From positions 1-6,478 of the forward strand of contig JBDKLD010000044.1 of assembly GCA_039795715.1 (NCBI GenBank): 6,478 nucleotides of DNA. The letters are read 5' to 3'. Below are positions 1 through 5,871 of the stretch, piece after piece (the first letter of the stretch is position 1; each line of letters opens with the position of its first letter). Below the pieces are notes generated by a model, which was given only the letters and a program-made list of their open reading frames with translations, had not been told where the DNA came from and ran no database searches. The translations under genes were made by a program, and so were the position numbers. The stretch is from JAGOSA01 sp039795715 (GTDB lineage Bacteria > Patescibacteriota > Minisyncoccia > Phycocordibacterales > UBA9973).

Positions 1-1
1 A

Positions 2-1651
2 AAGGAATCGTTATTTATTATCAATGGAACTTCCCCCTCTGGATTTAGGGAGGTAATTAAGACTCAAAATGGTGTTTCAACACAACTTGCGAGTACAAAT
101 GACCCTTTTCTACAGCGCTACTCGTCTACAGCGACGTACTTCAAGAATAAAATGTATATAGTTAGCGGATGGGAAGGTTACGGCCCAAATATTGGGTGTA
201 CAGCTGATGTTTGGCATTCTACAACAGGTAGGGGATGGCTCCCGGATACACTCGATGCTCCTTGGAGTGCTACTTCAACAACAGCTAAAGATCCAGGTAA
301 TGGTCGTCTCGAACACACTCTCACTGTTTTTGATGACGGAAGTGGTCCAGCACTCTTTCTTATTGGTGGTGGGTATTGCAAGACTGGTGGTATTGCAAGT
401 GATGTTTGGAAAAGTGTCGATGGGGCAAATTGGGCATTAGTTACTGCTGGTGACCCAGTACTTGGTTCTCGTCTTGGTCATACAGCAGTTGTCTACAATA
501 ACCGCCTCTATGTTATGGGAGGTTTTACTCAACAAAATGGCTATCAAAACGACTCTGTCTGGACTGATGATGGTGCACATTGGCATGTTGTTCCTCAAAA
601 CCAGAGAGTGTGGGGCCCACGAGGTGATCACTCTTCTTTCGTCTACAAAGGCAAATTATGGGTAATTGGTGGATACTCAATCAATTCAGGACCATTTTCT
701 TTATGGGTTGATCCTGCTGCCACGGCTTCTATTCCACCTCTGTATTACAATGATGTTTGGTCATTTGACGGTACTGCGTGGCAGGAGGTTGCAGCTTCTA
801 CTCCGTGGTCAGGTAGGCGAGGCGCAATTACAAAAGTTCTTAATGGATTGATATATCAGATTGGTGGTTCAGCAAACCAAGGTGTCGCGGGCACTGTATC
901 CGATACATGGGTGTCACAAAATGCAGTCAATTGGACTCATGTAGGTGACCTCACCTACAACAGCAATCCTCTTTCGGTTGTAGAATCTATGGCAGTAGTT
1001 ACTCCGTATAATTTCGGAAATGGTCTTGGTGGTAATCCTCCAACAATCACATCGACACAATTTCCTCTGACAGGTATTTACAATCAAATCGCACCGATAC
1101 CTATTGCTCAAACTGGTCTTGTCTTTAGATCGGTGGTCACCTCCAGCTTACTTACAGATACTTGGTTTACTTATGACCAAATGTCTACTTGGAATCCTAT
1201 GAGTTTACATCAAAAAACAGTAGTAACTTTAAATAGTATTTCAGGATTACAACAAATACTTCAAACTGGACTTCTTCCAGATACAACATATAGTTATGAA
1301 GCAGTCGCTACCAATAGTATTGGTATGACAAAATCAACATTTTATGGAACGACAAGTGGCTGTAACAATACTGTAACTCCTCTTGTTAAATTTAAATATC
1401 CTCCAGGTGGAGATTTCTATGCTGCAGGGCAAAATATTACTCTTGCTTGGGAAAGTTGTAATATTTCTGCTACCGCTAGCCTTAAATTAGTCGTTACTCC
1501 TTTGGGTGCAGGTGGCGGAACTGTTACCACTATACCAAACAGTGGCAGTGCTAATATCACACTACCAAGTATTCCAGGTCCATACCGCATACAAATTATT
1601 GACCCACTTCCTTGGCAAAGCCTTGGAATTACAGATATTTACCTTCAATAA
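2..1651 (+). CDS. Kelch-repeat beta-propeller surface protein, 5' partial
   Basis: The frame is open from base 2 to a TAA at 1649-1651, giving 549 residues with no N-terminus. An ATG at 152 exists, but the 50 codons before it are open and carry propeller-like sequence (SLFIINGT near the edge), so the true start lies outside. Residues about 1-315 hold five kelch-like units after a partial one. Each has a hydrophobic strand ending in GG or a variant (YIVSGW, LFLIGGG, LYVMGGF, LWVIGGY, IYQIGGS) followed by a D/S-x-W segment and a second Trp (for example NDVWSFDGTAW). Residues about 345-453 resemble a fibronectin-III-like domain (LLPDTTYSYEAVATNSIG). Residues about 458-549 resemble the KNH/Ser-Thr-rich anchored-protein domain (ITLAW, NSGSANITLPS, YRIQIID). 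No C-terminal anchor or LPXTG is visible. Inference: a secreted or surface protein used in binding or adhesion; the ligand is unknown and any signal peptide would lie upstream. Confidence 0.85.
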   Translation, partial: KESLFIINGTSPSGFREVIKTQNGVSTQLASTNDPFLQRYSSTATYFKNKMYIVSGWEGYGPNIGCTADVWHSTTGRGWLPDTLDAPWSATSTTAKDPGNGRLEHTLTVFDDGSGPALFLIGGGYCKTGGIASDVWKSVDGANWALVTAGDPVLGSRLGHTAVVYNNRLYVMGGFTQQNGYQNDSVWTDDGAHWHVVPQNQRVWGPRGDHSSFVYKGKLWVIGGYSINSGPFSLWVDPAATASIPPLYYNDVWSFDGTAWQEVAASTPWSGRRGAITKVLNGLIYQIGGSANQGVAGTVSDTWVSQNAVNWTHVGDLTYNSNPLSVVESMAVVTPYNFGNGLGGNPPTITSTQFPLTGIYNQIAPIPIAQTGLVFRSVVTSSLLTDTWFTYDQMSTWNPMSLHQKTVVTLNSISGLQQILQTGLLPDTTYSYEAVATNSIGMTKSTFYGTTSGCNNTVTPLVKFKYPPGGDFYAAGQNITLAWESCNISATASLKLVVTPLGAGGGTVTTIPNSGSANITLPSIPGPYRIQIIDPLPWQSLGITDIYLQ

Positions 1652-1659
1652 AAAAGATA

Positions 1660-1687
1660 TTTTCATATTTACCGAACATGGTATTAT
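1660..1687 (+). promoter_or_regulatory. Putative sigma70 promoter for tpiA-pgk
   Basis: TTTTCA at 1660-1665 and TATTAT at 1682-1687 are separated by 16 bases, in the 42-base gap after the kelch gene. The -10 element ends only 6 bases before the ATG at 1694, so the predicted transcription start falls at about the A of that ATG. That would give a leaderless mRNA. The -35 matches the consensus at 4 of 6 positions and the -10 at 5 of 6. This is a prediction from sequence only. Confidence 0.5.
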
Positions 1688-1693
1688 TTGAGC

Positions 1694-2440
1694 ATGAACA
1701 CCACCTACATCATCGGCAATTGGAAAGAGTATCCGGAAAGTCTAAAAGATGCCAGTAAAATTGCAACGGCACTCGCCAAGATACAGATCAAAAAAGCAGT
1801 TGAAGCAGTCGTCTGTCCACCTTTTCCATATCTTCAAACAGTCGGCGCGACAATCAAAAAAGGTAAGTACGCTCTCGGCGCGCAAGACTTGTCACCAATG
1901 ATGGTCGGGGCATTTACTGGTGAAGTGTCACCCAAGGCTCTGGCTTCTCTCGGCGTCAAATACACTATTGTCGGTCACTCTGAGCGTCGCGCGATGGGGG
2001 ATAGCAATGAACTCATTTTCCAAAAGATTAAATCCGCCCTCGTTGCGGGTATTCGTCCAATACTTTGCGTTGGCGAGAAGAACAGACTAGATGCCGTACA
2101 GTCACACGCCGAAGTACGAGACCAAATTGCAATTCTCTCTGAATTGTCCAAAAAAGATACGGCAAAAATTATCATTGCCTACGAACCACTTTGGGCAATC
2201 GGTGCCAAGCAAGCCGCGACACCAGAAGACGCTCGCGAGATGCGAATCTACATTCAGAAAGTTCTCTCTGATATGATTGGCGAAAAGGAAATGAAAAATG
2301 TCCCTGTGCTTTATGGTGGTGCGGTGAATACCAAAAATGCCAAAGATTTTATTACTCTTGCTGGCATGCACGGACTCCTCATTGGTCGCGCAAGCATTGA
2401 TCCAAAATCCTTTATTAGTATTATTGGTTGCTTCAACTAA
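1694..2440 (+). CDS. tpiA: Triose-phosphate isomerase
   Basis: This 248-residue protein has the usual bacterial TIM length and interconverts dihydroxyacetone phosphate and glyceraldehyde 3-phosphate in the cytoplasm. Active-site residues are present: N9 and K11 (GNWK), electrophile H95 (VGHSERR) and catalytic base E164 (AYEPLWAIG). The phosphate-binding YGGAV lies at 207-211 and GAFTGEVS at 72-79. Start choice: a TTG two codons upstream (1688) is in frame, but ATG 1694 places N9/K11/H95 normally and sits 6 bases after a -10-like TATTAT. The flexible loop 6 reads IGAKQ where most TIMs have IGTGK, and the later GRAS replaces the common GGAS. Such changes seem tolerated in divergent lineages, so I expect an active enzyme. 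The TAA stop abuts the pgk ATG, which implies one operon with translational coupling. Confidence 0.95.
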   Translation: MNTTYIIGNWKEYPESLKDASKIATALAKIQIKKAVEAVVCPPFPYLQTVGATIKKGKYALGAQDLSPMMVGAFTGEVSPKALASLGVKYTIVGHSERRAMGDSNELIFQKIKSALVAGIRPILCVGEKNRLDAVQSHAEVRDQIAILSELSKKDTAKIIIAYEPLWAIGAKQAATPEDAREMRIYIQKVLSDMIGEKEMKNVPVLYGGAVNTKNAKDFITLAGMHGLLIGRASIDPKSFISIIGCFN

Positions 2441-3574
2441 ATGAAACTCAAAAGTGTCTCAGAGGTAGACCACATTGAAGGCAAGCGCATTATTCTGCGG
2501 AGCGATCTCAATGTGCCGATTGTCGATGGCATCGTTCGTGACACGTTTCGGATTGTGAGAGCTTTACCAACTATTCAGTTTCTGTCTTCTCGTGGCGCCA
2601 AAATTATCTTACTCGCTCACCTTGGTGATGATGGAAGTGAAAACCTGTCGCCTGTGGTCAAAGTTTTGGAGGAAAATAAAGTACCGCTTGCATACATAGA
2701 TTCATCCGATAAAGCTGTGATTGAAAAAGCCGTGGCTTCGATAGAGAACGGCAATGTTCTCTTGCTACAAAATATCCGCGCATTTGCTGGCGAGAAAGAA
2801 AATGACCACGATTTTGCAAAGTGGTTGGCATCGCTTGGTGAAATCTATGTCAATGACGCATTTTCTGTTTCTCACCGAGAGCATACGAGCATTGTTGGTA
2901 TTCCAAAATATTTACCTAGCTTTGCCGGCATGCAACTCTTGGAAGAAGTCGAACACCTGAGCGCGATGAGCGAGAGCCCAGAGCGTCCTTTTGTCGTGAT
3001 GTTCGGCGGGGCGAAACTTTCCACCAAGATGCACCTCATTGAGAAACTTTCGCAGAAAGCTGATTTTACTGTTATTGGTGGCGCACTCGCCAATCAAGTC
3101 CTCTATTTGCGAGGTTTGGAAATTGGTGACAGTCTCCATGATGAAGAGAAAACAGATCTCAAAATTTTTGATTCAAAGAAAGTATTTGTTCCAGAAGATG
3201 TCGTGGTGAAGCGCGGTACGGAGTCACTCACTATTGGCGTTGGGGAGATACAGAAAGGTGACACGATAGTTGATCTCGGCATAAAGTCAGTTGCTGGTAT
3301 TGAGGTGGCGCTCGGCGGAGCCAAGACTGTGCTCTGGAATGGCCCAATGGGCAAGTACGAGGAAGGCTTTGGCGGGGCGACTGAGAGCTTACTCAATAAG
3401 CTCGCGACGTTGAATGAGACCACCAAAACGACTATTGGTGGCGGGGATACTGTTGCCCTCGTCTCAAAACTCGGCTTGCAGGACAAACTTCACTTTATTT
3501 CAACTGGCGGGGGAGCTACTCTCGAATACCTAGAGAAAGGCACCTTACCAGGCATAGAATCCCTTGTAATATAA
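2441..3574 (+). CDS. pgk: Phosphoglycerate kinase
   Basis: This 377-residue protein is slightly shorter than most bacterial Pgks. It transfers the acyl phosphate of 1,3-bisphosphoglycerate to ADP in glycolysis. N-domain substrate residues visible: R20-x-D22-x-N24-VP, R37, H60, R113 (QNIRAF) and R146 (VSHRE). C-domain nucleotide residues visible: GGAKLSTK (189-196, with K192 and K196), WNGPMGKYE (299-307) and GGGDT (333-337), followed by the family C-terminal STGGGATLE and LPGIESL. One oddity is seen: the family motif HLGR is HLGD here (60-63), replacing an arginine that normally contacts 3-phosphoglycerate. The ATG directly follows the tpiA stop with no spacer and no Shine-Dalgarno, so translation probably relies on coupling. 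No clear intrinsic terminator follows. Confidence 0.96.
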   Translation: MKLKSVSEVDHIEGKRIILRSDLNVPIVDGIVRDTFRIVRALPTIQFLSSRGAKIILLAHLGDDGSENLSPVVKVLEENKVPLAYIDSSDKAVIEKAVASIENGNVLLLQNIRAFAGEKENDHDFAKWLASLGEIYVNDAFSVSHREHTSIVGIPKYLPSFAGMQLLEEVEHLSAMSESPERPFVVMFGGAKLSTKMHLIEKLSQKADFTVIGGALANQVLYLRGLEIGDSLHDEEKTDLKIFDSKKVFVPEDVVVKRGTESLTIGVGEIQKGDTIVDLGIKSVAGIEVALGGAKTVLWNGPMGKYEEGFGGATESLLNKLATLNETTKTTIGGGDTVALVSKLGLQDKLHFISTGGGATLEYLEKGTLPGIESLVI

Positions 3575-3614
3575 GGCTTTTTGACCCGTCTCCTCTACGG
3601 ACCCCAAATAGCTC

Positions 3615-3643
3615 TTGACAAAAATGTATATTGGTGCTATTAT
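3615..3643 (+). promoter_or_regulatory. Near-consensus sigma70 promoter
   Basis: A perfect TTGACA (3615-3620), a 17-base spacer and TATTAT (3638-3643, 5 of 6 matches) make this the best promoter in the window. Transcription should begin near 3650, giving a leader of about 20 bases before the small ORF at 3669. A second -10-like TATATA overlaps at 3641-3646. The element lies about 40 bases after the pgk stop, so it starts a separate unit. Confidence 0.85.
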
Positions 3644-3668
3644 ATAAGTAACTAAAAACCTATAAAAA

Positions 3669-3809
3669 ATGAATAACGTAACTATGGCAAAAAATCTTTC
3701 TCAGCAAGAATTAGATGCAAAAGGAGTAAAATTACTAATAAGAGCTTTTTTAATTCTCTTTGGCATCATTGGAATTTGTTCTATTTGTTTTGGTTTTATA
3801 CCAAACTAA
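3669..3809 (+). CDS. Small single-span membrane peptide, unknown function
   Basis: ATG at 3669 to TAA at 3807-3809 encodes 46 residues. I do not recognise a family. Residues 1-20 are polar with mixed charge (NLSQQELDAKG). Residues about 22-44 form one hydrophobic span (LLIRAFLILFGIIGICSICFGF) containing two cysteines, and the peptide ends IPN. A second in-frame ATG at 3684 would give 41 residues. Support for a real gene is contextual: a near-consensus promoter at 3615-3643 immediately upstream and a strong intrinsic terminator at 3834-3865 immediately downstream, making a monocistronic transcript of about 215 bases. Hand-counted G+C is about 28% (39/141), well below the neighbouring genes. 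No Shine-Dalgarno is visible; the leader is A-rich. The alternative is a small regulatory RNA whose ORF is incidental, but the clean hydrophobic segment favours a peptide. Confidence 0.65.
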   Translation: MNNVTMAKNLSQQELDAKGVKLLIRAFLILFGIIGICSICFGFIPN

Positions 3810-3833
3810 TAGTCTTTACTACTTAGCTGACAC

Positions 3834-3865
3834 AAACCCCACACTAATATGTGGGGTTTCTTTTT
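3834..3865 (+). terminator. Rho-independent terminator of the small-peptide unit
   Basis: Arms AAACCCCACA (3834-3843) and TGTGGGGTTT (3850-3859) pair perfectly over 10 bp around a 6-base loop and are followed by CTTTTT. This is a textbook intrinsic terminator. It closes the transcript that begins near 3650 and insulates the gene that starts at 3901. Confidence 0.92.
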
Positions 3866-3888
3866 ATATTTATTTCATCTCGACTCTG

Positions 3889-3894
3889 TATGGT
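3889..3894 (+). promoter_or_regulatory. Putative -10 element of the metallo-beta-lactamase gene
   Basis: TATGGT lies exactly 6 bases before the ATG at 3901, the same spacing as the -10 before tpiA. No convincing -35 is visible at 16-18 bases. A promoter is needed here because a strong terminator lies just upstream at 3834-3865. If correct, the mRNA would be leaderless. Confidence 0.4.
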
Positions 3895-3900
3895 GAATAC

Positions 3901-4794
3901 ATGAAGAGAAAAACCACAATCCTAATCGGTGCGAGCTCGCTTTTTCTTTACCTCGCAGTATTTTTCTCACTCAGCGTTTTCGGAGCAACTTCTACAAAGC
4001 TTCAAGTTTCATTTCTCGATATTGGGCAAGGTGATGCGACGTACATCAAAGCGCCAAATGGCCACGACATGCTCATTGATGGTGGGCGTACAAGCGCAAT
4101 GCTTTTGAAAAAATTGAAAGCGGTAATGACGCCAGGGGATACCACTATAGATGTAGTCATTGCTACACACCCCGATGCTGATCATATTGGGGGACTGCCG
4201 ATGGTTTTTGAGAAATATAAAATTGGGCAATACATCGAGCCTGGGATTGGCGCTGGTACAAAAGTCTATGCCAGTCTTTTGGAAAATGTCACGACTGCAA
4301 AAGTGCCAAAAATCTTGGCACGGACTGGGACGAAAATAATTCTAGATGAGAAAAATGGTGTTGAATTCAATGTCCTCTGGCCGTATGAAGTTCATGAAGG
4401 GGACACTACCAATGACGTTTCAATTGTTGGGATTTTATCGTACAAAGAGGAAAGCTTTATGCTCACTGGTGATGCGCCGATTGTGGCAGAGGAGGGGATT
4501 GTGAACAATTTTTCTGTTGCAAGAAATGCAAGTGGGATAAGTGAAATAAACGTCGATGTTCTGAAACTCGGTCACCATGGGTCGCGCACGTCTTCTGGCG
4601 AAGCATTCCTACTTGCGACACATCCGAGCGTAGCTATCATTTCGGCTGGCTGTGACAATTCCTACGGTCATCCTCACAAGGAAGTCATAGATCGCCTGTC
4701 AAAATTAAAAATTCCCACTCTCGCCACTTGTTCTTCAGGCACTATTACTTTTACAACCGATGGTGCCACTCTTTCACACAAGTTAGAAAAATAA
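3901..4794 (+). CDS. ComEC-like metallo-beta-lactamase-fold protein, membrane-anchored or exported
   Basis: The 297-residue protein resembles the C-terminal metallo-beta-lactamase domain of ComEC/Rec2. Visible motifs: FLDIGQGDATYI (38-49), LIDGG (58-62), metal ligands H90-x-D92-x-D94-H95 (THPDADHIGG), LTGD with D191, LGHHGSRTSS (223-232, H225/H226) and NSYGHPH (253-259, H257). Residues 1-5 are basic (MKRKT) and about 6-29 are hydrophobic, ending FGA-TS, so it carries a signal peptide or a membrane anchor. The frame is open back to an ATG at 3760, but that extension would cross the small ORF and the terminator, and the KRK plus hydrophobic start at 3901 is clearly the natural N-terminus. It has no ComEC transmembrane domain. 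Inference: an extracytoplasmic hydrolase, possibly a nuclease linked to DNA uptake or scavenging. The substrate is not determined by the sequence. The stop lies in the hairpin shared with rpmB. Confidence 0.88.
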   Translation: MKRKTTILIGASSLFLYLAVFFSLSVFGATSTKLQVSFLDIGQGDATYIKAPNGHDMLIDGGRTSAMLLKKLKAVMTPGDTTIDVVIATHPDADHIGGLPMVFEKYKIGQYIEPGIGAGTKVYASLLENVTTAKVPKILARTGTKIILDEKNGVEFNVLWPYEVHEGDTTNDVSIVGILSYKEESFMLTGDAPIVAEEGIVNNFSVARNASGISEINVDVLKLGHHGSRTSSGEAFLLATHPSVAIISAGCDNSYGHPHKEVIDRLSKLKIPTLATCSSGTITFTTDGATLSHKLEK

Positions 4795-4878
4795 ATAGTC
4801 CAAGAAATAGCAGTTTCCTCGGTCCTCGCGCCGTCGCGCTGCGGAGCCCCCTCGGAAACTCTATTTCTTGGACTATTT
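4793..4878. terminator. Long convergent stem-loop with GC-rich core, probable bidirectional terminator
   Basis: An 18-bp perfect inverted repeat (4793-4810 with 4861-4878) continues, after one unpaired C at 4811, into a 7-bp stem (AGTTTCC 4812-4818 with GGAAACT 4854-4860). The enclosed core, 4817-4855, is about 82% G+C (32/39 by hand count) and contains a small inner hairpin, CGCG-CCGT-CGCG at 4827-4838. The outer arms include the stop codons of both convergent genes. On the minus strand the stem is followed by ATTTTTCT, a reasonable U tract for ending rpmB. On the plus strand the tract is weaker. The core could also be a dispersed repeat element. Confidence 0.75.
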
Positions 4879-5118
4879 AATTATTCCGGCTTTCTTGAGA
4901 GTAATATAAGCACCGCGCTTGTTGATGGTCTTGATGGCATCAGTCGAGAGGGTAAGGATAAATGACTTGTTGAGTTCAGGCACAAAAATCTTCTTTTTGT
5001 GGAGGTTGGCGTACTTACGGCTGTTGACGGTAGGGTTGTACTTGGTAGCACGAACACTGTTCGAGTATCCGCTCGCCATCTTTGAACCCTTTTTAGTTAC
5101 TGCGCATACTTTAGCCAT
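4873..5118 (-). CDS. rpmB: 50S ribosomal protein L28
   Basis: This 81-residue basic protein starts MAKVCAVTKKGSKMASGYSN and has the L28 pattern: the KVCxVTxK opening, then S/N and ATK residues, a segment similar to PNLHKKKIFVPE (here YANLHKKKIFVPE), and a C-terminal half with TLSTDAIKTINKRGAYITLKK. L28 belongs to the large ribosomal subunit. Only one cysteine (C5) is present, so the zinc-binding CxxC form is absent. The frame is open further upstream to 5298, but that would run into the divergent gene. ATG 5118 gives the correct family N-terminus, and a predicted start site near 5127 would exclude the in-frame ATG at 5130. No Shine-Dalgarno is present. It is transcribed away from the M50 gene and against the metallo-beta-lactamase gene, ending inside their shared hairpin. 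Confidence 0.92.
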   Translation of the reverse strand: MAKVCAVTKKGSKMASGYSNSVRATKYNPTVNSRKYANLHKKKIFVPELNKSFILTLSTDAIKTINKRGAYITLKKAGIIK

Positions 5119-5123
5119 AGTGC

Positions 5124-5143
5124 TTCGCATGGTATCATACGAA
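5124..5143. promoter_or_regulatory. Divergent promoter with overlapping -10 elements in a palindrome
   Basis: In the 33-base gap between rpmB and the M50 gene, TATCAT (plus, 5133-5138) and TATGAT (minus, 5139-5134) overlap by five bases. Each is a 5 of 6 match to TATAAT. Both sit in TTCGCATGGTATCATACGAA, a 20-bp dyad with 8 of 10 pairs matching. Predicted starts are near 5145 (plus) and 5127 (minus), giving leaders under 12 bases in both directions. No good -35 is seen on either side. The palindrome may be an operator or simply promoter symmetry. Confidence 0.5.
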
Positions 5144-5151
5144 ATACATAT

Positions 5152-5823
5152 ATGCAACTCACCAATGCCTTTTTTTATATCATTATTCTCATGCTTTCGG
5201 TAATTATCCACGAGGTTGCCCATGGCTTTATGGCTTACAGGCAGGGAGATCCGACGGCGAAAATGGCAGGCAGGCTTACCCTCAATCCTCTCAAGCATAT
5301 TGATCTTGTCGGCACGATACTCTTACCACTTTTTCTGGTACTAACCAATGCCGGTTTCCTCTTTGGTTGGGCGAAGCCTGTCCCATACAATCCAAACAAT
5401 TTACGTAATCCTCGTATGGGTAAATTCCTAGTATCAGTCGCGGGTGTTGCTATGAATATCCTGATAGCAATTGTCTTCTCTATTCTTATCCGGTTTTTAC
5501 CCAGCATGTCATTCCTCTCATCTACAACGTACGCCTCGATTCTCGATATTTCAGTTCTCATTGTCTCCATCAATCTATTATTAGCTATTTTCAATCTTTT
5601 GCCTGTGCCACCACTCGATGGCTCTCGTATTCTTTTTGCGATTTTACCAGCAAAGTTTGCACGACAAGAGGCATTTTTGGAGAGGTATTCCCTGATTATT
5701 CTCATTGCATTTGTGTATTTTGGCTGGCGCATCATTGCTCCTGTGGTTTTACCCATTACCACGTTCTTTACTGGTATCCCTATGCAAAAAATATTTGAAA
5801 TACTCATGCGTCTTTTGCCCTAA
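5152..5823 (+). CDS. Site-2-protease-type M50 family membrane metalloprotease
   Basis: The 223-residue, very hydrophobic protein has the M50 zinc site: HEVAHG (H20, E21, H24) in the first membrane span, and the third ligand D156 in NLLPVPPLDGSRI (148-160) in a later span. Other family features are GRLTLNPLKHID (40-51) and FGWAKPVPYNP (71-81). Hydrophobic segments fall at about 5-27, 52-72, 92-115, 129-150 and 180-205. There is no PDZ or CBS domain, so it belongs to the short YwhC-like group rather than the RseP type. Such enzymes cleave substrates within or near the membrane; this one's substrate is unknown. The start at 5152 places HExxH at residue 20, as is usual in this short group. It diverges from rpmB and ends 48 bases before rpsL. 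Confidence 0.92.
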   Translation: MQLTNAFFYIIILMLSVIIHEVAHGFMAYRQGDPTAKMAGRLTLNPLKHIDLVGTILLPLFLVLTNAGFLFGWAKPVPYNPNNLRNPRMGKFLVSVAGVAMNILIAIVFSILIRFLPSMSFLSSTTYASILDISVLIVSINLLLAIFNLLPVPPLDGSRILFAILPAKFARQEAFLERYSLIILIAFVYFGWRIIAPVVLPITTFFTGIPMQKIFEILMRLLP

Positions 5824-5825
5824 AC

Positions 5826-5854
5826 TTGCTTTTTTCTCTATGGCATAGTACATT
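5826..5854 (+). promoter_or_regulatory. Possible promoter for the rpsL-rpsG operon
   Basis: In the 48-base gap after the M50 gene, TTGCTT (5826-5831) and TACATT (5849-5854) are spaced 17 bases apart. The matches are 3 of 6 and 4 of 6, so this is weak. It would start transcription near 5861, about 11 bases before the rpsL ATG. Read-through from the M50 gene is equally possible, since no terminator hairpin is seen between them. Confidence 0.3.
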
Positions 5855-5871
5855 GTTCCCGCACAGCAATT

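Noticed and set aside
1688..1693. TTG start for tpiA two codons upstream
   Set aside because: ATG 1694 gives the normal family spacing and matches the predicted leaderless start; TTG remains possible but adds only two residues.
3103..3486. A 127-codon minus-strand open frame inside pgk
   Set aside because: It lies wholly opposite strongly conserved Pgk sequence and resembles no family.
3575..3614. A terminator after pgk (CCGT...ACGG near 3587-3602)
   Set aside because: The stem is only 4 bp with no following U tract, so it is not convincing.
3760..3900. N-terminal extension of the metallo-beta-lactamase gene to the ATG at 3760
   Set aside because: It would overlap the small ORF out of frame and cross a strong terminator; the basic plus hydrophobic N-terminus at 3901 is the natural start.
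5119..5298. Extension of rpmB upstream to 5298
   Set aside because: It would overlap the start of the divergent M50 gene and add 60 residues not found in L28; MAKVCAVTK at 5118 is the family start.
5235..5807. A 190-codon minus-strand open frame opposite the M50 gene
   Set aside because: It is antisense to a gene with clear M50 motifs, has no recognisable domain, and its composition is that expected of a reverse-complement shadow.
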